From: Terrimonas pollutisoli
Lineage (GTDB): Bacteria; Bacteroidota; Bacteroidia; Chitinophagales; Chitinophagaceae
NCBI RefSeq assembly: GCF_029360765.1
Contig: NZ_JARKNA010000007.1
Span: forward strand, 127,957 to 191,956
Direction: 5' to 3'
DNA: 64,000 nt
Part shown: positions 53,324-62,564 of the stretch, piece after piece
Position numbering within the stretch: the stretch's first letter is position 1
Layout of the letters: every line of letters begins with the position of its first letter
Notes under the pieces: generated by a model
Told to the model about the DNA's origin: nothing
Seen by the model: only the letters and a program-made list of their open reading frames with translations
The model's database searches: none
Program-made: the position numbers and the translations under genes

Positions 53324-54196
53324 TTATACGCCGCCTAAAAAGGTGCGAAGCTGGTTAAAGTTTTGACTGGCCCTCAGTTTAGTGATGGCTTTGTCTTTGA
53401 TCTGTCTTACTCTTTCAGGTGTAATATCGAAGCGCTGGCTGATATCCTCGAGGCTAAGCGGATAATCAACACCGATTCCGAAAAAGTAACAGATCATTTT
53501 TTTATGCCGTTCGGGAAGTGTTTGCAGGGATCTTTCGATCTCCATCTTTAATGATTCTGCATGATGCACTTTTAGATCGGTTTTTTCTGCGTTGTGATTT
53601 TCGAGTGTGTCAAGCAGGCTGCCATCATCTTCATCCGAAAAAGGCGTATCCAGGCTCACATGATGATCTTTCATATCCATCTGTGCTGCCACATCAGCGG
53701 GATCCATTTCCAGGAACTCGGCCAACTCTTCTGCTGACGGAACTCTTCCCAGTTCCTGCTCCAGAATTGCACTGGCCTTGTGGATGCGGCCACCCAATAC
53801 TACCTTGTTTAGCGGTAAACGAACCAGGCGGGCATGATCAGCAATCGCTTTAATGATGCTTTGACGGATCCACCACACAGCAAAGGAAATAAATTTAAAC
53901 CCTCTTGTATCATCAAAACGCTCGACTGACTTGATCAGGCCTATATTCCCTTCATTGATCAGATCCGGCAGTGAAAGTCCCTGCCCCTGGTATTGTTTGG
54001 CCACCGATACAACAAACCGGAGATTGGCTTTTACCAGTTTGTCAAGTGCAATTTTGTCGCCTTGTTTGATACGGGCCATCAGGCACACTTCCTCTTCGGC
54101 TGAGACAAGGGGTACCCTGCCAATTTCCTGGAGGTATTTTTCCAGGCTGGGGGATTCACGGTTAGTTATAGACTTAGTGATCTTAAGCTGACGCAT
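53324..54196 (-). CDS. Primary-type sigma-70 factor (possible paralogue of RpoD)
   Basis: A 290-residue group 1/2 sigma factor without region 1.1, as in Bacteroidota. Regions 1.2 (about 15-40), 2 (about 52-122; FKFISFAVWWIRQSI), 3 (about 130-205) and 4 (about 220-285) are complete. The N-terminus MRQLKITKSITNRES is typical of the Bacteroidota housekeeping sigma. Some highly conserved spots differ: region 4.2 reads ITPERVRQI where primary factors read TRERVRQI, and region 3 is unusual. It may be a second, specialised copy, so rpoD is not assigned. Confidence 0.85.
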   Translation of the reverse strand: MRQLKITKSITNRESPSLEKYLQEIGRVPLVSAEEEVCLMARIKQGDKIALDKLVKANLRFVVSVAKQYQGQGLSLPDLINEGNIGLIKSVERFDDTRGFKFISFAVWWIRQSIIKAIADHARLVRLPLNKVVLGGRIHKASAILEQELGRVPSAEELAEFLEMDPADVAAQMDMKDHHVSLDTPFSDEDDGSLLDTLENHNAEKTDLKVHHAESLKMEIERSLQTLPERHKKMICYFFGIGVDYPLSLEDISQRFDITPERVRQIKDKAITKLRASQNFNQLRTFLGGV

Positions 54197-54470
54197 AAGG
54201 GGACGTTTTTTATTTTAAAATGCGATTACTTAGGATAGGACACTGTAAAGTAACGGAGACAAACAGGCGAAGAAAATAGATTAGTGTCTCATTTACATGT
54301 AATATTTGTAAAGGAGGGCTTGTAGAGTTTATGCTACAATTTTGTTAAAAAGAAATAGAAGTGAGCATCCTGAATTTGCTCGTTGAAACTTAACTATGAA
54401 GAATAATCTGTAGAGGGATGATTTTCAATGCAAGGAAGAAATATTAGTAATTTTCTATATTAAAACAACT

Positions 54471-55136
54471 TCAATCATTGCCTGCTTTAGCCCCGGGCAA
54501 CCGGCTTTTGATCCATTTGATTTGCCCGTTGTGATTTGATTCATGTTCTACTACATGAAACCATTTGCAATAATTATTTGTAGGTTGGTTGCCGAAAAAA
54601 CTTGAATCAACGGTCATCAGCCATTTATCATCCCGTTTTTTGAATTCAGCGAGTGTGGCTTCCCGTGTTGAACTGAGAATGTCCAAATAGTAATTCAGGT
54701 CATTATCCTTTATCTGCTTCCGTCCCTCATCACCAAGGTTCATCGCTGCGCCCCACTTTGCTTTTTCTGCCGCATTATAATCACTTCTTCCTTCAAAAGT
54801 ATTGGCCCGGTAAAATGCTTCGGTTGCCGCCAGGTGCAACAACATGGCGCCAATGGTATTTGCCTTGGGATCGTGCAGATAATCGAGTTGGTCTTTGGTC
54901 ATATCCTTTACTGACCGCAATACTACCATCCGCATCCAGTTCATCATAGATACAAGTGTCCCTATGTGAGGTGAATAGCCTTCTTTCGGTCCAATGATAT
55001 GAATACTATCATCCGCCATTCGATCCATGGCCCATGTGTCTTGCGGAATAAAGGGAAGTCCGGCGAGGCTGGTAGTGATAGTAGTAGCCGTTTTAATAAA
55101 ATGTCTCCGCCCTGCATTGCCCGTTGTCTTTTTCAT
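54471..55136 (-). CDS. Exported DinB-like protein with twin-arginine signal
   Basis: A 221-residue protein. The N-terminus has R-R-H-F-I-K and a hydrophobic stretch (about 9-25), a Tat-type signal for export of folded proteins. The rest is a DinB-like bundle with LLHLAATEAFYRANT and, near the end, W-F-H-V-V-E-H-E-S-N-H-N-G-Q, which likely holds the metal. An extracytoplasmic, cofactor-loaded metalloprotein is plausible. Confidence 0.8.
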   Translation of the reverse strand: MKKTTGNAGRRHFIKTATTITTSLAGLPFIPQDTWAMDRMADDSIHIIGPKEGYSPHIGTLVSMMNWMRMVVLRSVKDMTKDQLDYLHDPKANTIGAMLLHLAATEAFYRANTFEGRSDYNAAEKAKWGAAMNLGDEGRKQIKDNDLNYYLDILSSTREATLAEFKKRDDKWLMTVDSSFFGNQPTNNYCKWFHVVEHESNHNGQIKWIKSRLPGAKAGND

Positions 55137-55195
55137 AAGAGATTTTTAGTGAAACCGAAAACATGATCGGCAAGGGTACGCATCAACATACACCA

Positions 55196-55546
55196 TTATT
55201 TTTCCAACAGCCCTTCTTCTTTCCATTTTTTAAATACTGCAATGGTGCTATCGCTCAATTTTTCTGTTTTCTTGAAGGGCATAAACCCTTTCTCAGTGGG
55301 GTTGAGTTCCATGCGACGGATGATCTCATCAATATCTGCCTTTACATTAGCATAATTATCGTATGCTTTTTTCTTCCCGCCTTTTTCCGGAATATGACAG
55401 GGGCTGCAATAGCCAACGATAGTTGAATGAACACTGTTTTCGTAACTCAGTTTCGGAGCAGCTTTCGCGGCTTTTTTGCCGCTGCTGCAGTAAGAAAAAA
55501 CAATTGCGACAATGACTAACAATGAAAGGACAGTATACTTTCTCAT
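55196..55546 (-). CDS. Cytochrome c-like lipoprotein
   Basis: A 116-residue protein with a signal sequence and likely lipobox cysteine at C20. The heme c site is C47-S-P-C50-H51; a later MPFKK could give the sixth ligand methionine. It resembles the single-heme domains found beside Bacteroidota oxidoreductases. It lies 59 bases upstream of the Tat-exported DinB-like gene on the same strand, and both work outside the cytoplasm. Confidence 0.8.
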   Translation of the reverse strand: MRKYTVLSLLVIVAIVFSYCSSGKKAAKAAPKLSYENSVHSTIVGYCSPCHIPEKGGKKKAYDNYANVKADIDEIIRRMELNPTEKGFMPFKKTEKLSDSTIAVFKKWKEEGLLEK

Positions 55547-55736
55547 GAGAGTTAAAATTTTGGTTTAATGTACAACTTGTTTTTCAAAATTGTAGCAATT
55601 TATTGGTGCCAGTAGCCTGACAATAATAAAGAATAGCTTGTATAACCTGGCGCTAAAATAACACCCGTTTCAATTCGCCACGGCGGTTCCAGGTCTTTAC
55701 GGGTACATTCGAAAGCGACAAAAAATTATGCCCTCC

Positions 55737-57155
55737 TTATCGCAATAAATGTGGCCTTTCTTTATGCACTTTCCATACAAACTCACCAAAAATTGTATTG
55801 GCCCATGCAAACCATGCCCGGGTAAATTTCTTCGCATCATCTTTGTGAAATGACTCGTGCATAAACCCGGTGCCACCATGGCAATGCTGCAACAGGTTAA
55901 GGCATTTTTTAATTTCCGCATCACTGTTGCTGGTCAAACCCCGGATAATAATGCTCAATGGCCATATCATATCAATACCGGCATGTGGGCCACCAATTCC
56001 TTCACCCGCTTTTCCTTTGAAGAAAAATGGATTTTCCGGTGACAATAATAATTTTCTTGTATTGATATAAACGGGATCTGTGTTCTTCACCGCTCCGAGG
56101 TAAGGCAAAGATAACAGGCTTGGAATGTTCGCATCATCCATCAGGTTGTAACTACCAAAGCCATTTACTTCATACGCATACACTTTGCCAAACTGCGGGT
56201 GCGAAACAGTGGCATATTGCTTTAATGCCTGTTCCACTTCTTTTGCCAAAGCACTGCATTCATTGGAGAGAGCCGTGTCGCCATGCAATGCCTTCACCAT
56301 TTCAGCAGCCTGTTTCAAACTAACCACAGCAAAGAAATTGGAAGGTATAAGGAAATTATAGATTGTGGCATCGTCACTTGGACGGAATGTGGAACAAATA
56401 AGACCAACAGGCTTTACCGGGTAGCCATAGCCTCCCAGCGGCACACCATCAGTGGCCCAGGAAGTGCTGCGTTGGAAACTGTACGGCCCATTCCCATTTT
56501 TACGTTGCTGCTCTTTAAAAGTTTTTACGACCAATGCAATCGCTTCTTTCCATTGTGCGTCGAATGCCTGTTTGTCTCCCGTGATCTTCCAGTAATGATA
56601 ACTCAACCGGATGGGATAGCACAACGAATCGATCTCCCATTTGCGTTCGTGCAGGCCCGGTTTCATCTCAGTTAAATCATCCTTCCATTCGCCTCTTTTA
56701 TTTTCGTCTTTATAAAAAGCATTGGCATAAGGATCTTTCAGAATGCATTTAACCTGCCGGTTGATAACACCCGTGACGAGGTGATGCAAATCCTGGTCGT
56801 TCTTCGTCAAAGTGAGATAGGGCCAAACCTGGGCCGTGCTATCCCGCAGCCACATGGCATCAATATCACCGGTGATCACATAGGTATCCGGTTTGCCATT
56901 GATCATTTCAAAATCAACTGTTGTATCCAACGTGTTGGGAAAACAGTTTTCAAACAACCAGGCGATCTCTTTATTACCTGTCTTAGCTTTTACTTCGGCA
57001 ATGGCTTTTTCCACTGCCATGCTCTTGAACTTGCGTTGTGACTCAGGTATGCGTACAACCGGGAATTCATTACCATTAGCAAATGAAAGACTGGGGCGCA
57101 ATAAAATGCCCGTTGTAATAACAGCAGATCGTTGCAGGAATTGTTTTCGATGCAT
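55737..57155 (-). CDS. Glycoside hydrolase family 125 (exo-alpha-1,6-mannosidase-like)
   Basis: A 472-residue enzyme of the DUF1237/GH125 group. The N-terminus MHRKQFLQRSAVITTGILL is an export signal. Conserved family stretches are G-D-I-D-A-M-W-L-R-D-S-T-A-Q-V-W, WEIDSLCYPIRLSYHYW, STFRPSDDATIYNFLIPSN and FTRAWFAWANTIFGE. Known members remove non-reducing alpha-1,6-linked mannose. ATG 57155 is chosen over TTG 57161. It is a single-gene unit. Confidence 0.88.
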   Translation of the reverse strand: MHRKQFLQRSAVITTGILLRPSLSFANGNEFPVVRIPESQRKFKSMAVEKAIAEVKAKTGNKEIAWLFENCFPNTLDTTVDFEMINGKPDTYVITGDIDAMWLRDSTAQVWPYLTLTKNDQDLHHLVTGVINRQVKCILKDPYANAFYKDENKRGEWKDDLTEMKPGLHERKWEIDSLCYPIRLSYHYWKITGDKQAFDAQWKEAIALVVKTFKEQQRKNGNGPYSFQRSTSWATDGVPLGGYGYPVKPVGLICSTFRPSDDATIYNFLIPSNFFAVVSLKQAAEMVKALHGDTALSNECSALAKEVEQALKQYATVSHPQFGKVYAYEVNGFGSYNLMDDANIPSLLSLPYLGAVKNTDPVYINTRKLLLSPENPFFFKGKAGEGIGGPHAGIDMIWPLSIIIRGLTSNSDAEIKKCLNLLQHCHGGTGFMHESFHKDDAKKFTRAWFAWANTIFGEFVWKVHKERPHLLR

Positions 57156-57410
57156 AAGCAATTTTATTCGTTCCTTCCAAAATTAACCAGTCGTGCAAAC
57201 CCGGCCAAACAGAGTTTTACCCGGATAAGGACAGGGAATTTTGGAAAAACCCTGACACCGATAGAAAAAATATTTTAATATTAGTTTCCAACAATCAAAG
57301 CGTTACAACTAAACCTCAGTTCGTCCTCAACTTTACTCAAATCATGTAAGCCGTTATTGTTTGTCAGACGATAATGGTAAATCTTTAGCCCATCAAAAAA
57401 CTTTAACCTT

Positions 57411-57428
57411 GCCTGCCCTTCGGCAGGC
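57411..57428. repeat. Short GC-rich palindrome upstream of a hypothetical gene
   Basis: GCCTGCC-CTTC-GGCAGGC, a perfect 7-bp stem that ends 15 bases before the ATG at 57444. No T run directly follows. It resembles the other short palindromes in the window. Confidence 0.55.
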
Positions 57429-57443
57429 TTAAACCTTATTTTT

Positions 57444-58286
57444 ATGAAACGCAGAAGAATTACCCGGGCATCAGGATTTATCATGTTATGCTTGTTGGTT
57501 AGCAGCAGCTTTTTATTGTCCTCTTACCAGGCTAAACAAATGACAGACGATGTATGGAAAATGCTGGGCCTGTCAAAACAAGCTGGTATTGATGGCATCA
57601 AAAACAGCTTTTTGAACGGCTATCTTTATTACTATGGTGTAAAGAATGCAAAGAACCTGGCAATTAATGATCGTGCTGCTGTGGCGAAAGATTTGTTGGC
57701 TTTTACCAAAGAATATATCAGCGGCGCCGAATTTAAAAAACAATACGAGCAATTGCGAAACAGCGCCAAACCACAGGAGCCTGTGCTGAAACCTCTTCGC
57801 AGCATCGCCGAAATACAGAAAGATGAAATCGCTAAAACAGAAAAAGGAATAAAAGACGCGGAGAAAACCATGAAGGAACTGACCCCTGAAATAGCGAAAG
57901 GTGTTAAGCCTGTACTGGATATGCTTCGCAAAAATCTGAAAGACTATCAGGACCCCAATCATCAATATTTTTCATCTATCGCCATGGGCGAAAAATACCA
58001 GCAGGAAAATGATGTAAAACGATACAACGAATACCTGCAAAAATGGAAAACTGACTATCCCGAAAATATCAATGTCTTTATCGCCGACAAACTTCAAAAA
58101 ATGCTCGATTATACAAAGGGTATCGATTACAATGCAGCACTAGTAGAAAAATATGGCAAGAAAAGATTTGTAAACCCCGCTTACGAAGGAAAAAGAACAG
58201 AATGGAAGCAAGGTTTCAGGGCGGGAAAGGAAGTGACCGAACCGGCAAGGGCTTTTGCGGAAGATTGGTTAAAATCGCTGAAGTAA
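57444..58286 (+). CDS. Exported helical protein, unknown function
   Basis: A 280-residue protein with a basic start (MKRRR) and hydrophobic stretch (about 12-28). The mature part is mostly helical and charged, with a probable coiled coil (about 128-155; KDEIAKTEKGIKDAEKTMKEL). No catalytic motif is recognised. It appears to be a conserved Bacteroidota protein of unknown role. Confidence 0.7.
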   Translation: MKRRRITRASGFIMLCLLVSSSFLLSSYQAKQMTDDVWKMLGLSKQAGIDGIKNSFLNGYLYYYGVKNAKNLAINDRAAVAKDLLAFTKEYISGAEFKKQYEQLRNSAKPQEPVLKPLRSIAEIQKDEIAKTEKGIKDAEKTMKELTPEIAKGVKPVLDMLRKNLKDYQDPNHQYFSSIAMGEKYQQENDVKRYNEYLQKWKTDYPENINVFIADKLQKMLDYTKGIDYNAALVEKYGKKRFVNPAYEGKRTEWKQGFRAGKEVTEPARAFAEDWLKSLK

Positions 58287-58403
58287 CCAGCAGACCGTTT
58301 GCAGTTGCTTTTTAATCCGCTACATAATCGAATTAAAATGAAATGCCAGCAAATGAGTTTCAAAGAAAAAACTTAAACCTTCTTATCAACCAGGAAAAAA
58401 ATC

Positions 58404-58871
58404 ATGACACAAGCAAGACAGATTTCTCTTTTTTTGGCAATTACAAGCTGGGCCGCACTTGTTGGCGCTATTTTGTATTCGCATATTGTTTTTTTTCCTG
58501 GCTATCTTTCTCACCTTCCTGAGTCAAACAAAATCATCACCGATTTCGATATACAGGATGGAAACTTTTGGATGACCGCCCATCCTATTACCATTCTTTC
58601 CACTGTTAGCACATTCATTTTAAACTGGAAACTCAAAACAAGACGCAAATTCATTCTCATAACACTGGGTATTTATGTGGTAGCTCTCATTGCAACCATT
58701 TTTTATTTTTTGCCTAACCTGATGCTTTTTGCAGACAGTATGAATAGTACTGTTTCTCCGGCTGAATGGTATAAAAGGGGACAAACCTGGCAGCACCTGA
58801 GTTGGATCAGGGGTTCGGCAATGATTGTGGGTTTTGTTTTACTGCTTGTTGCTTTAACAAAAGACAACTAG
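58404..58871 (+). CDS. DUF1772-like four-helix membrane protein
   Basis: A 155-residue protein with four membrane helices (about 8-30, 60-78, 84-105 and 132-151) and a periplasmic segment between helices three and four containing VSPAEWYKRGQTWQHLSWIRG. The closing W-x-x-x-x-x-W-x-x-x-x-x-W-x-R pattern is common in DUF1772-type proteins. Function unknown. Confidence 0.7.
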   Translation: MTQARQISLFLAITSWAALVGAILYSHIVFFPGYLSHLPESNKIITDFDIQDGNFWMTAHPITILSTVSTFILNWKLKTRRKFILITLGIYVVALIATIFYFLPNLMLFADSMNSTVSPAEWYKRGQTWQHLSWIRGSAMIVGFVLLLVALTKDN

Positions 58872-58924
58872 AAATAATCGTGCAATTTGAAATCCCAACT
58901 GGTGACAGAATACTTATGTTTAAA

Positions 58925-58959
58925 AAAATAGTTGCCGGGCTGAGAAAGGCAACTATTTT
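58925..58959 (+). terminator. Terminator after the DUF1772-like gene
   Basis: Perfect 12-bp stem AAAATAGTTGCC with GGCAACTATTTT around an 11-base loop; the stem's own T run and a C-A-G end give a usable stop. It lies 53 bases after the stop codon. Confidence 0.75.
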
Positions 58960-58981
58960 CAGAATTAAAGGGCGTAAGTAA

Positions 58982-59218
58982 TTAAAAAAAATCATGCTCC
59001 CTGCACTTGATATAACCTGAAGCCTGTTCGGGCAAACTCCACGTTGAAAAATCGGCTGGTTTTTCAAGGTTTTTCTTTTTAATTATTTTACCGCCAATGG
59101 GCTTTACAATTCCCATTTTACCAGCCCGGTTATTGACATTAACAGATGAAAGCGGCAAGGAGGCTTTTCTCAGTCTTTGCGGCGCATTAGCAATTCGATT
59201 TTCTTGTAACAACTGCAT
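58982..59218 (-). CDS. Possible small basic protein, weak evidence
   Basis: A 78-codon ORF from ATG 59218, with a lysine-rich middle (GGKIIKKKNLEKP) and a closing KCREHDFF. It stands in an otherwise empty 774-base gap, converges on the DUF1772-like gene, and the terminator at 58925-58959 could also serve it. No family is recognised and no promoter box is clear, so it may be chance. Confidence 0.3.
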   Translation of the reverse strand: MQLLQENRIANAPQRLRKASLPLSSVNVNNRAGKMGIVKPIGGKIIKKKNLEKPADFSTWSLPEQASGYIKCREHDFF

Positions 59219-59384
59219 TGGATAGGTTTATTGATTAATTACCTGGCGCATAAGCACCGGGTTGATGAATGAAACCTCTAAGGGAATTGGATTATGAAGC
59301 AAGCGGCTAACGAGATGCCGGGCCTAATTTTTCTCAGAACCAGTATTGACTGCCTTATTGGGTGAAACGACAATGAGATAAAAA

Positions 59385-59489
59385 AGAAGTTGATTGATAT
59401 TGGATTTTCACGGTTTTTCGCGGACCTGGATATGCGATTTTCTCAGTTGGTATTGGATATAGATTGATAATGACTATCAATCAACTTCT
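59385..59489. repeat. 105-bp element with perfect 15-bp inverted ends (MITE-like)
   Basis: AGAAGTTGATTGATA (59385-59399) and its reverse complement TATCAATCAACTTCT (59475-59489) enclose 75 bases that include ATTTTCACGGTTTTTCGCGG. No coding potential. The shape fits a miniature inverted-repeat element or a folded intergenic repeat. Confidence 0.55.
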
Positions 59490-59549
59490 ACAACAAAACT
59501 ATGGGCATAGACCGTTACAAAATAGCGGGGAAGTGCTCAGTTTCTAAAC

Positions 59550-59580
59550 GAAATCTACGATAGGCGGTATCGTAGATTTC
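59550..59580. repeat. Perfect 13-bp-stem hairpin
   Basis: GAAATCTACGATA-GGCGG-TATCGTAGATTTC. It lies 10 bases from the MITE-like area's downstream region and 16 bases before the esterase terminator. Neither side has a T run, so it is not an obvious terminator. Confidence 0.6.
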
Positions 59581-59589
59581 CTATTGCCT

Positions 59590-59625
59590 GTATAAAAAGG
59601 GGATAACTCGCCGGTTATCCCCTTT
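59590..59625 (-). terminator. Terminator after the esterase gene
   Basis: Read on the minus strand, a 12-bp stem (AAAGGGGATAAC with GTTATCCCCTTT) is followed by TTTTTATA. It lies 20 bases after the esterase stop. Confidence 0.85.
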
Positions 59626-59645
59626 CCTATCCTGATTTTCGTTGC

Positions 59646-60560
59646 TTACAGCCATTTATTTTTCATCATCCAGCTTTTAACCTTGTCCATCCAGTTTATA
59701 TCGCTGGTTGAGTTGTTTAAGCCAAAGCCGTGGCCACCTTTTTCATAAAAAAATGAATCATGCGCCACTTTTGCCTTCTCCAATGCCCGGATAAATGTAA
59801 GGCTGTTTTCTAGGGGCACACCTTTATCATCTTTTGCATGCACAAGAAATGTCGGCGGTGTTTTCTTTGTCACCTGTAGTTCGTTGCTGAATAATTTTAT
59901 TTGATCAGCAGTCGGATTGGGGCCCAGCAAATTATTGCGGCTTCCCATATGTGTTATTTCGTTGCTGAAGCTGATAACAGGATAAACTAATATGGCAAAG
60001 TCAGGTCGCAGTTTTGTTTTGGAAGAATTATTAATATACGATTTGTCAAAATGTGTAGCTGCGGTGGATGCTAAATGTCCCCCCGCACTAAAGCCCATGA
60101 TGCCAACATGCTTTGGATTGATATTCCATTCTGCTGATCTCTCCCGAACCAATTGAGTAGCCCGTTGGGCATCTTGTAGTGGCCCAATGGTTTTGTCAGT
60201 CATGATTGCATCATTTGGCAAACGGTATTTCAAGACGAAAGCTGTAACTCCCCATTCGGTAAAAACTTTTGCTACATTGATACCCTCATGATTAAACGCT
60301 AATATGCCGTAACCACCGCCCGGGCAAATAATAACCGCGGTACCATTCGCCTTTCCAGCTGGCGGCGTATAAACGGTTAATGTTGGTTTCGTTACTTTGC
60401 TTATTCGTGTGATACCATCCCTACCGGTGTCCGCCACTTCCTGTAAGCTTGAACGTATTGAATTAGGAACGCTATCGTTGTATAAAGGAATTACTTCCTG
60501 TGCATGGATAACGAGAGTACTGATCATCATACTGCAGAATAAAAAAAATCTTTTTTGCAT
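59646..60560 (-). CDS. Exported alpha/beta-hydrolase esterase
   Basis: A 304-residue esterase with a signal peptide (1-20). The oxyanion region is C-P-G-G-G-Y-G (79-85), the nucleophile S158 lies in G-F-S-A-G-G-H, and the acid and base are likely in HAKDDKGVP and GGHGFGL. It resembles acetyl-xylan/feruloyl-type carbohydrate esterases. The DUF2961 enzyme ends 20 bases before its start on the same strand, so the two are probably one operon acting on an acylated glycan. Confidence 0.85.
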   Translation of the reverse strand: MQKRFFLFCSMMISTLVIHAQEVIPLYNDSVPNSIRSSLQEVADTGRDGITRISKVTKPTLTVYTPPAGKANGTAVIICPGGGYGILAFNHEGINVAKVFTEWGVTAFVLKYRLPNDAIMTDKTIGPLQDAQRATQLVRERSAEWNINPKHVGIMGFSAGGHLASTAATHFDKSYINNSSKTKLRPDFAILVYPVISFSNEITHMGSRNNLLGPNPTADQIKLFSNELQVTKKTPPTFLVHAKDDKGVPLENSLTFIRALEKAKVAHDSFFYEKGGHGFGLNNSTSDINWMDKVKSWMMKNKWL

Positions 60561-60580
60561 ATGCCAGCCTGTTTAATTGT

Positions 60581-61756
60581 TTACCAACGTGGAATTTCAA
60601 GATCATCTTTAGAAGGAAGCTTTTGAAAGGGTGCATGTGGCTCCCGCTGATACCAGAATACAACAGATGAGATATCTGATTTTTGCGGGTAATATCTTCC
60701 ATCATGTCGCCAGCCCAGATCCTGTATGGTTATTTTGAGATCTTTTTCAAAACGGACAGGATCCATGATATGCCAGCGATACATACCAAATGCCTGTTGT
60801 GAACGATATAAGCCATCGGGGCGTATTACCTGGTGCAATCCTGCATATGCCGTAGAAAATTCCTGGTACTGTTTTGTCTTTTGATTTTCGAAATTGTAGG
60901 AGCCGCAAAAATAATCTTCAGTGCCGGTACCATTGATAGTAGGAAAATCGGTGTCTCCATCCATATAGAATTTTATTTCGCCTTCGCCCCACCAAACGTT
61001 GTTATTGACATTCCATGCAACATAGCAGCCCACATATTGTCCTTTCCCTTTTATACCATCAATCAATGTATGAATTGATCCCTGCGTGGGATTTGATCTT
61101 CTGAACTGAGCATGAAGATAGGCCTCATCATCCCCTACTTCTGTTAATGTATAGTCGACCTGGTAGTACAAACGCATGGCTTCGCTCTTGTTTATATTCT
61201 CCATGGTGATCCTACATTTCTTCCGGAATGGCATTTTCCAATAACAATTAAATGCACTGCCGGGATTAACGGTTACAGGAAGTGAATTCAATTGAGCATA
61301 TTCATTAAACGCCATTCCAAAAAAATCACCCACCGGTACTTCGATAGAAGGAGTCTTTTCATCATCCCAATAAAAGCGAATAATGGAAAAACGCCAGTTA
61401 CCGGTTGGTGTCATCCAAATGTGTTGGATAGCACCCGGGCCCTCAATCTCTGCAATGGTAAATGTCTCTCCTTTGCCAATTTCAATAAAAGGATTTACTT
61501 TCCATCCTTTACCCAGGTCCCTCGCGGCACTCCATGCATTGGCAACATTCTTTTTAGCGCTATCGGCTTTGGGATCGGCCATGCCACCTCTCCCCCTGGC
61601 ACCCGAATAATTTTCAGGACTGATCGATCTTGTCTTTGCATCAGATAATCTTGAGAGATTACCAAGATTCATATCCAATCCATTAAAAGGAGCTTGCTGT
61701 GCGTTGATGGCAATCAATCCGACAAGCATTGCAAAAAGAGCTACAACTTTTTTCAT
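60581..61756 (-). CDS. DUF2961 / GH172-type glycoside hydrolase
   Basis: A 391-residue exported protein (signal peptide 1-19) with the DUF2961 fold. Typical phrases are G-P-G-A-I-Q-H-I-W-M-T, RFYWDDEKTPSIEVPVGDFFG, YWKMPFRKKCRI and INGTGTEDYFCGSYNF, which carries the acidic active-site pair of GH172. Known GH172 enzymes act on fructofuranosides or D-arabinofuranosides and form ring oligomers. Specificity here is open. It leads an operon with the esterase. Confidence 0.85.
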   Translation of the reverse strand: MKKVVALFAMLVGLIAINAQQAPFNGLDMNLGNLSRLSDAKTRSISPENYSGARGRGGMADPKADSAKKNVANAWSAARDLGKGWKVNPFIEIGKGETFTIAEIEGPGAIQHIWMTPTGNWRFSIIRFYWDDEKTPSIEVPVGDFFGMAFNEYAQLNSLPVTVNPGSAFNCYWKMPFRKKCRITMENINKSEAMRLYYQVDYTLTEVGDDEAYLHAQFRRSNPTQGSIHTLIDGIKGKGQYVGCYVAWNVNNNVWWGEGEIKFYMDGDTDFPTINGTGTEDYFCGSYNFENQKTKQYQEFSTAYAGLHQVIRPDGLYRSQQAFGMYRWHIMDPVRFEKDLKITIQDLGWRHDGRYYPQKSDISSVVFWYQREPHAPFQKLPSKDDLEIPRW

Positions 61757-61986
61757 TCTCTAATATATGAAACTAATTAGTTTGAAAATTGGAAATAACT
61801 CTTATAGCCCGACTTATCAAATTTTCATTTTTAGTAATATCTGTTTTATCATGCAAACTGGTGTTATTGTCTGCCCGGCAATACTGATTCAACTACAGTT
61901 TCCGCCAAAGATTGGAAGCAAAAAGTTTTTTCAATCAACAGCAAAATCAATTTTGTTGTTTTAACCTGCCCCCTTACTTTTGCGCC

Positions 61987-62071
61987 GGAGAGATGGCAGA
62001 GCGGTCGAATGCGGCGGTCTTGAAAACCGTTGACTGTAACAGGTCCGGGGGTTCGAATCCCTCTCTCTCCG
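61987..62071 (+). tRNA. tRNA-Ser (TGA)
   Basis: An 85-base class II tRNA. The acceptor is GGAGAGA with TCTCTCC and discriminator G, the T arm holds GGTTCGAATCC, and a long variable arm is present. The anticodon loop CTTGAAAA gives anticodon TGA. CCA is not fully encoded. Confidence 0.95.
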
Positions 62072-62076
62072 CCTTC

Positions 62077-62109
62077 GCCCATCGAGCTTTAGCTCAGGTG
62101 GGCTTTCTT
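62077..62109 (+). terminator. Terminator of the tRNA-Ser gene
   Basis: GCCC with GGGC and inner GAGC with GCTC around TTTA, then TTTCTT. It begins five bases after the tRNA. Confidence 0.65.
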
Positions 62110-62214
62110 ATGTGGTCTTCGACGAATGCAATCGCCGTGAAAAAGTTCGGGGCTTCGAATAAAACATCTTTTCCAACTTTTAGTTCCATCGCATCAGTAA
62201 CCCTATCCAAAGAC

Positions 62215-62496
62215 TCACTCACTGATATTGGCGCTGGCAAACTGTTGAATATCGCTCTTGCTGAATGTTGTCAATTCGATAATGCTTGCGCTATGTCTTA
62301 AAAAGGGAGGGACAATTTGAAACGCTTCCTCTTTGCTGTCAAAATCGCTGATGAACCATGATTTGTGAACGCCGGATTTACAACCCCAATGTGCATTTGC
62401 CAATAAATGCGAGCCAGATTCTACGAACAATTTGATAACCTGTTTACACTCAAAAGTATTTTCTGAATGAGGAATTTCAATTAAATAAGTTGCCAT
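62215..62496 (-). CDS. Small conserved protein, unknown function
   Basis: A 93-residue cytoplasmic protein starting MATYLIEIPH. Its pattern of beta-alpha units, with ANAHWGCKSGVHKSWFISDFDSKEEA in the middle, suggests a ferredoxin-like fold, as in the small DUF3303-like proteins. No signal or membrane helix. It lies 68 bases after the flavoprotein gene on the same strand and may be co-transcribed with it. Confidence 0.65.
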   Translation of the reverse strand: MATYLIEIPHSENTFECKQVIKLFVESGSHLLANAHWGCKSGVHKSWFISDFDSKEEAFQIVPPFLRHSASIIELTTFSKSDIQQFASANISE

Positions 62497-62564
62497 TTTT
62501 TAAAATTTAATTTGATGACTGATTATTTTATTTATTGACACTATTGTTAAAAGTTGCTGTTGTT

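Noticed and set aside
61864..62082. 72-codon ORF on the minus strand
   Set aside because: It is antisense to tRNA-Ser; translations such as [13 protein letters not shown] are a known artefact over tRNA genes.
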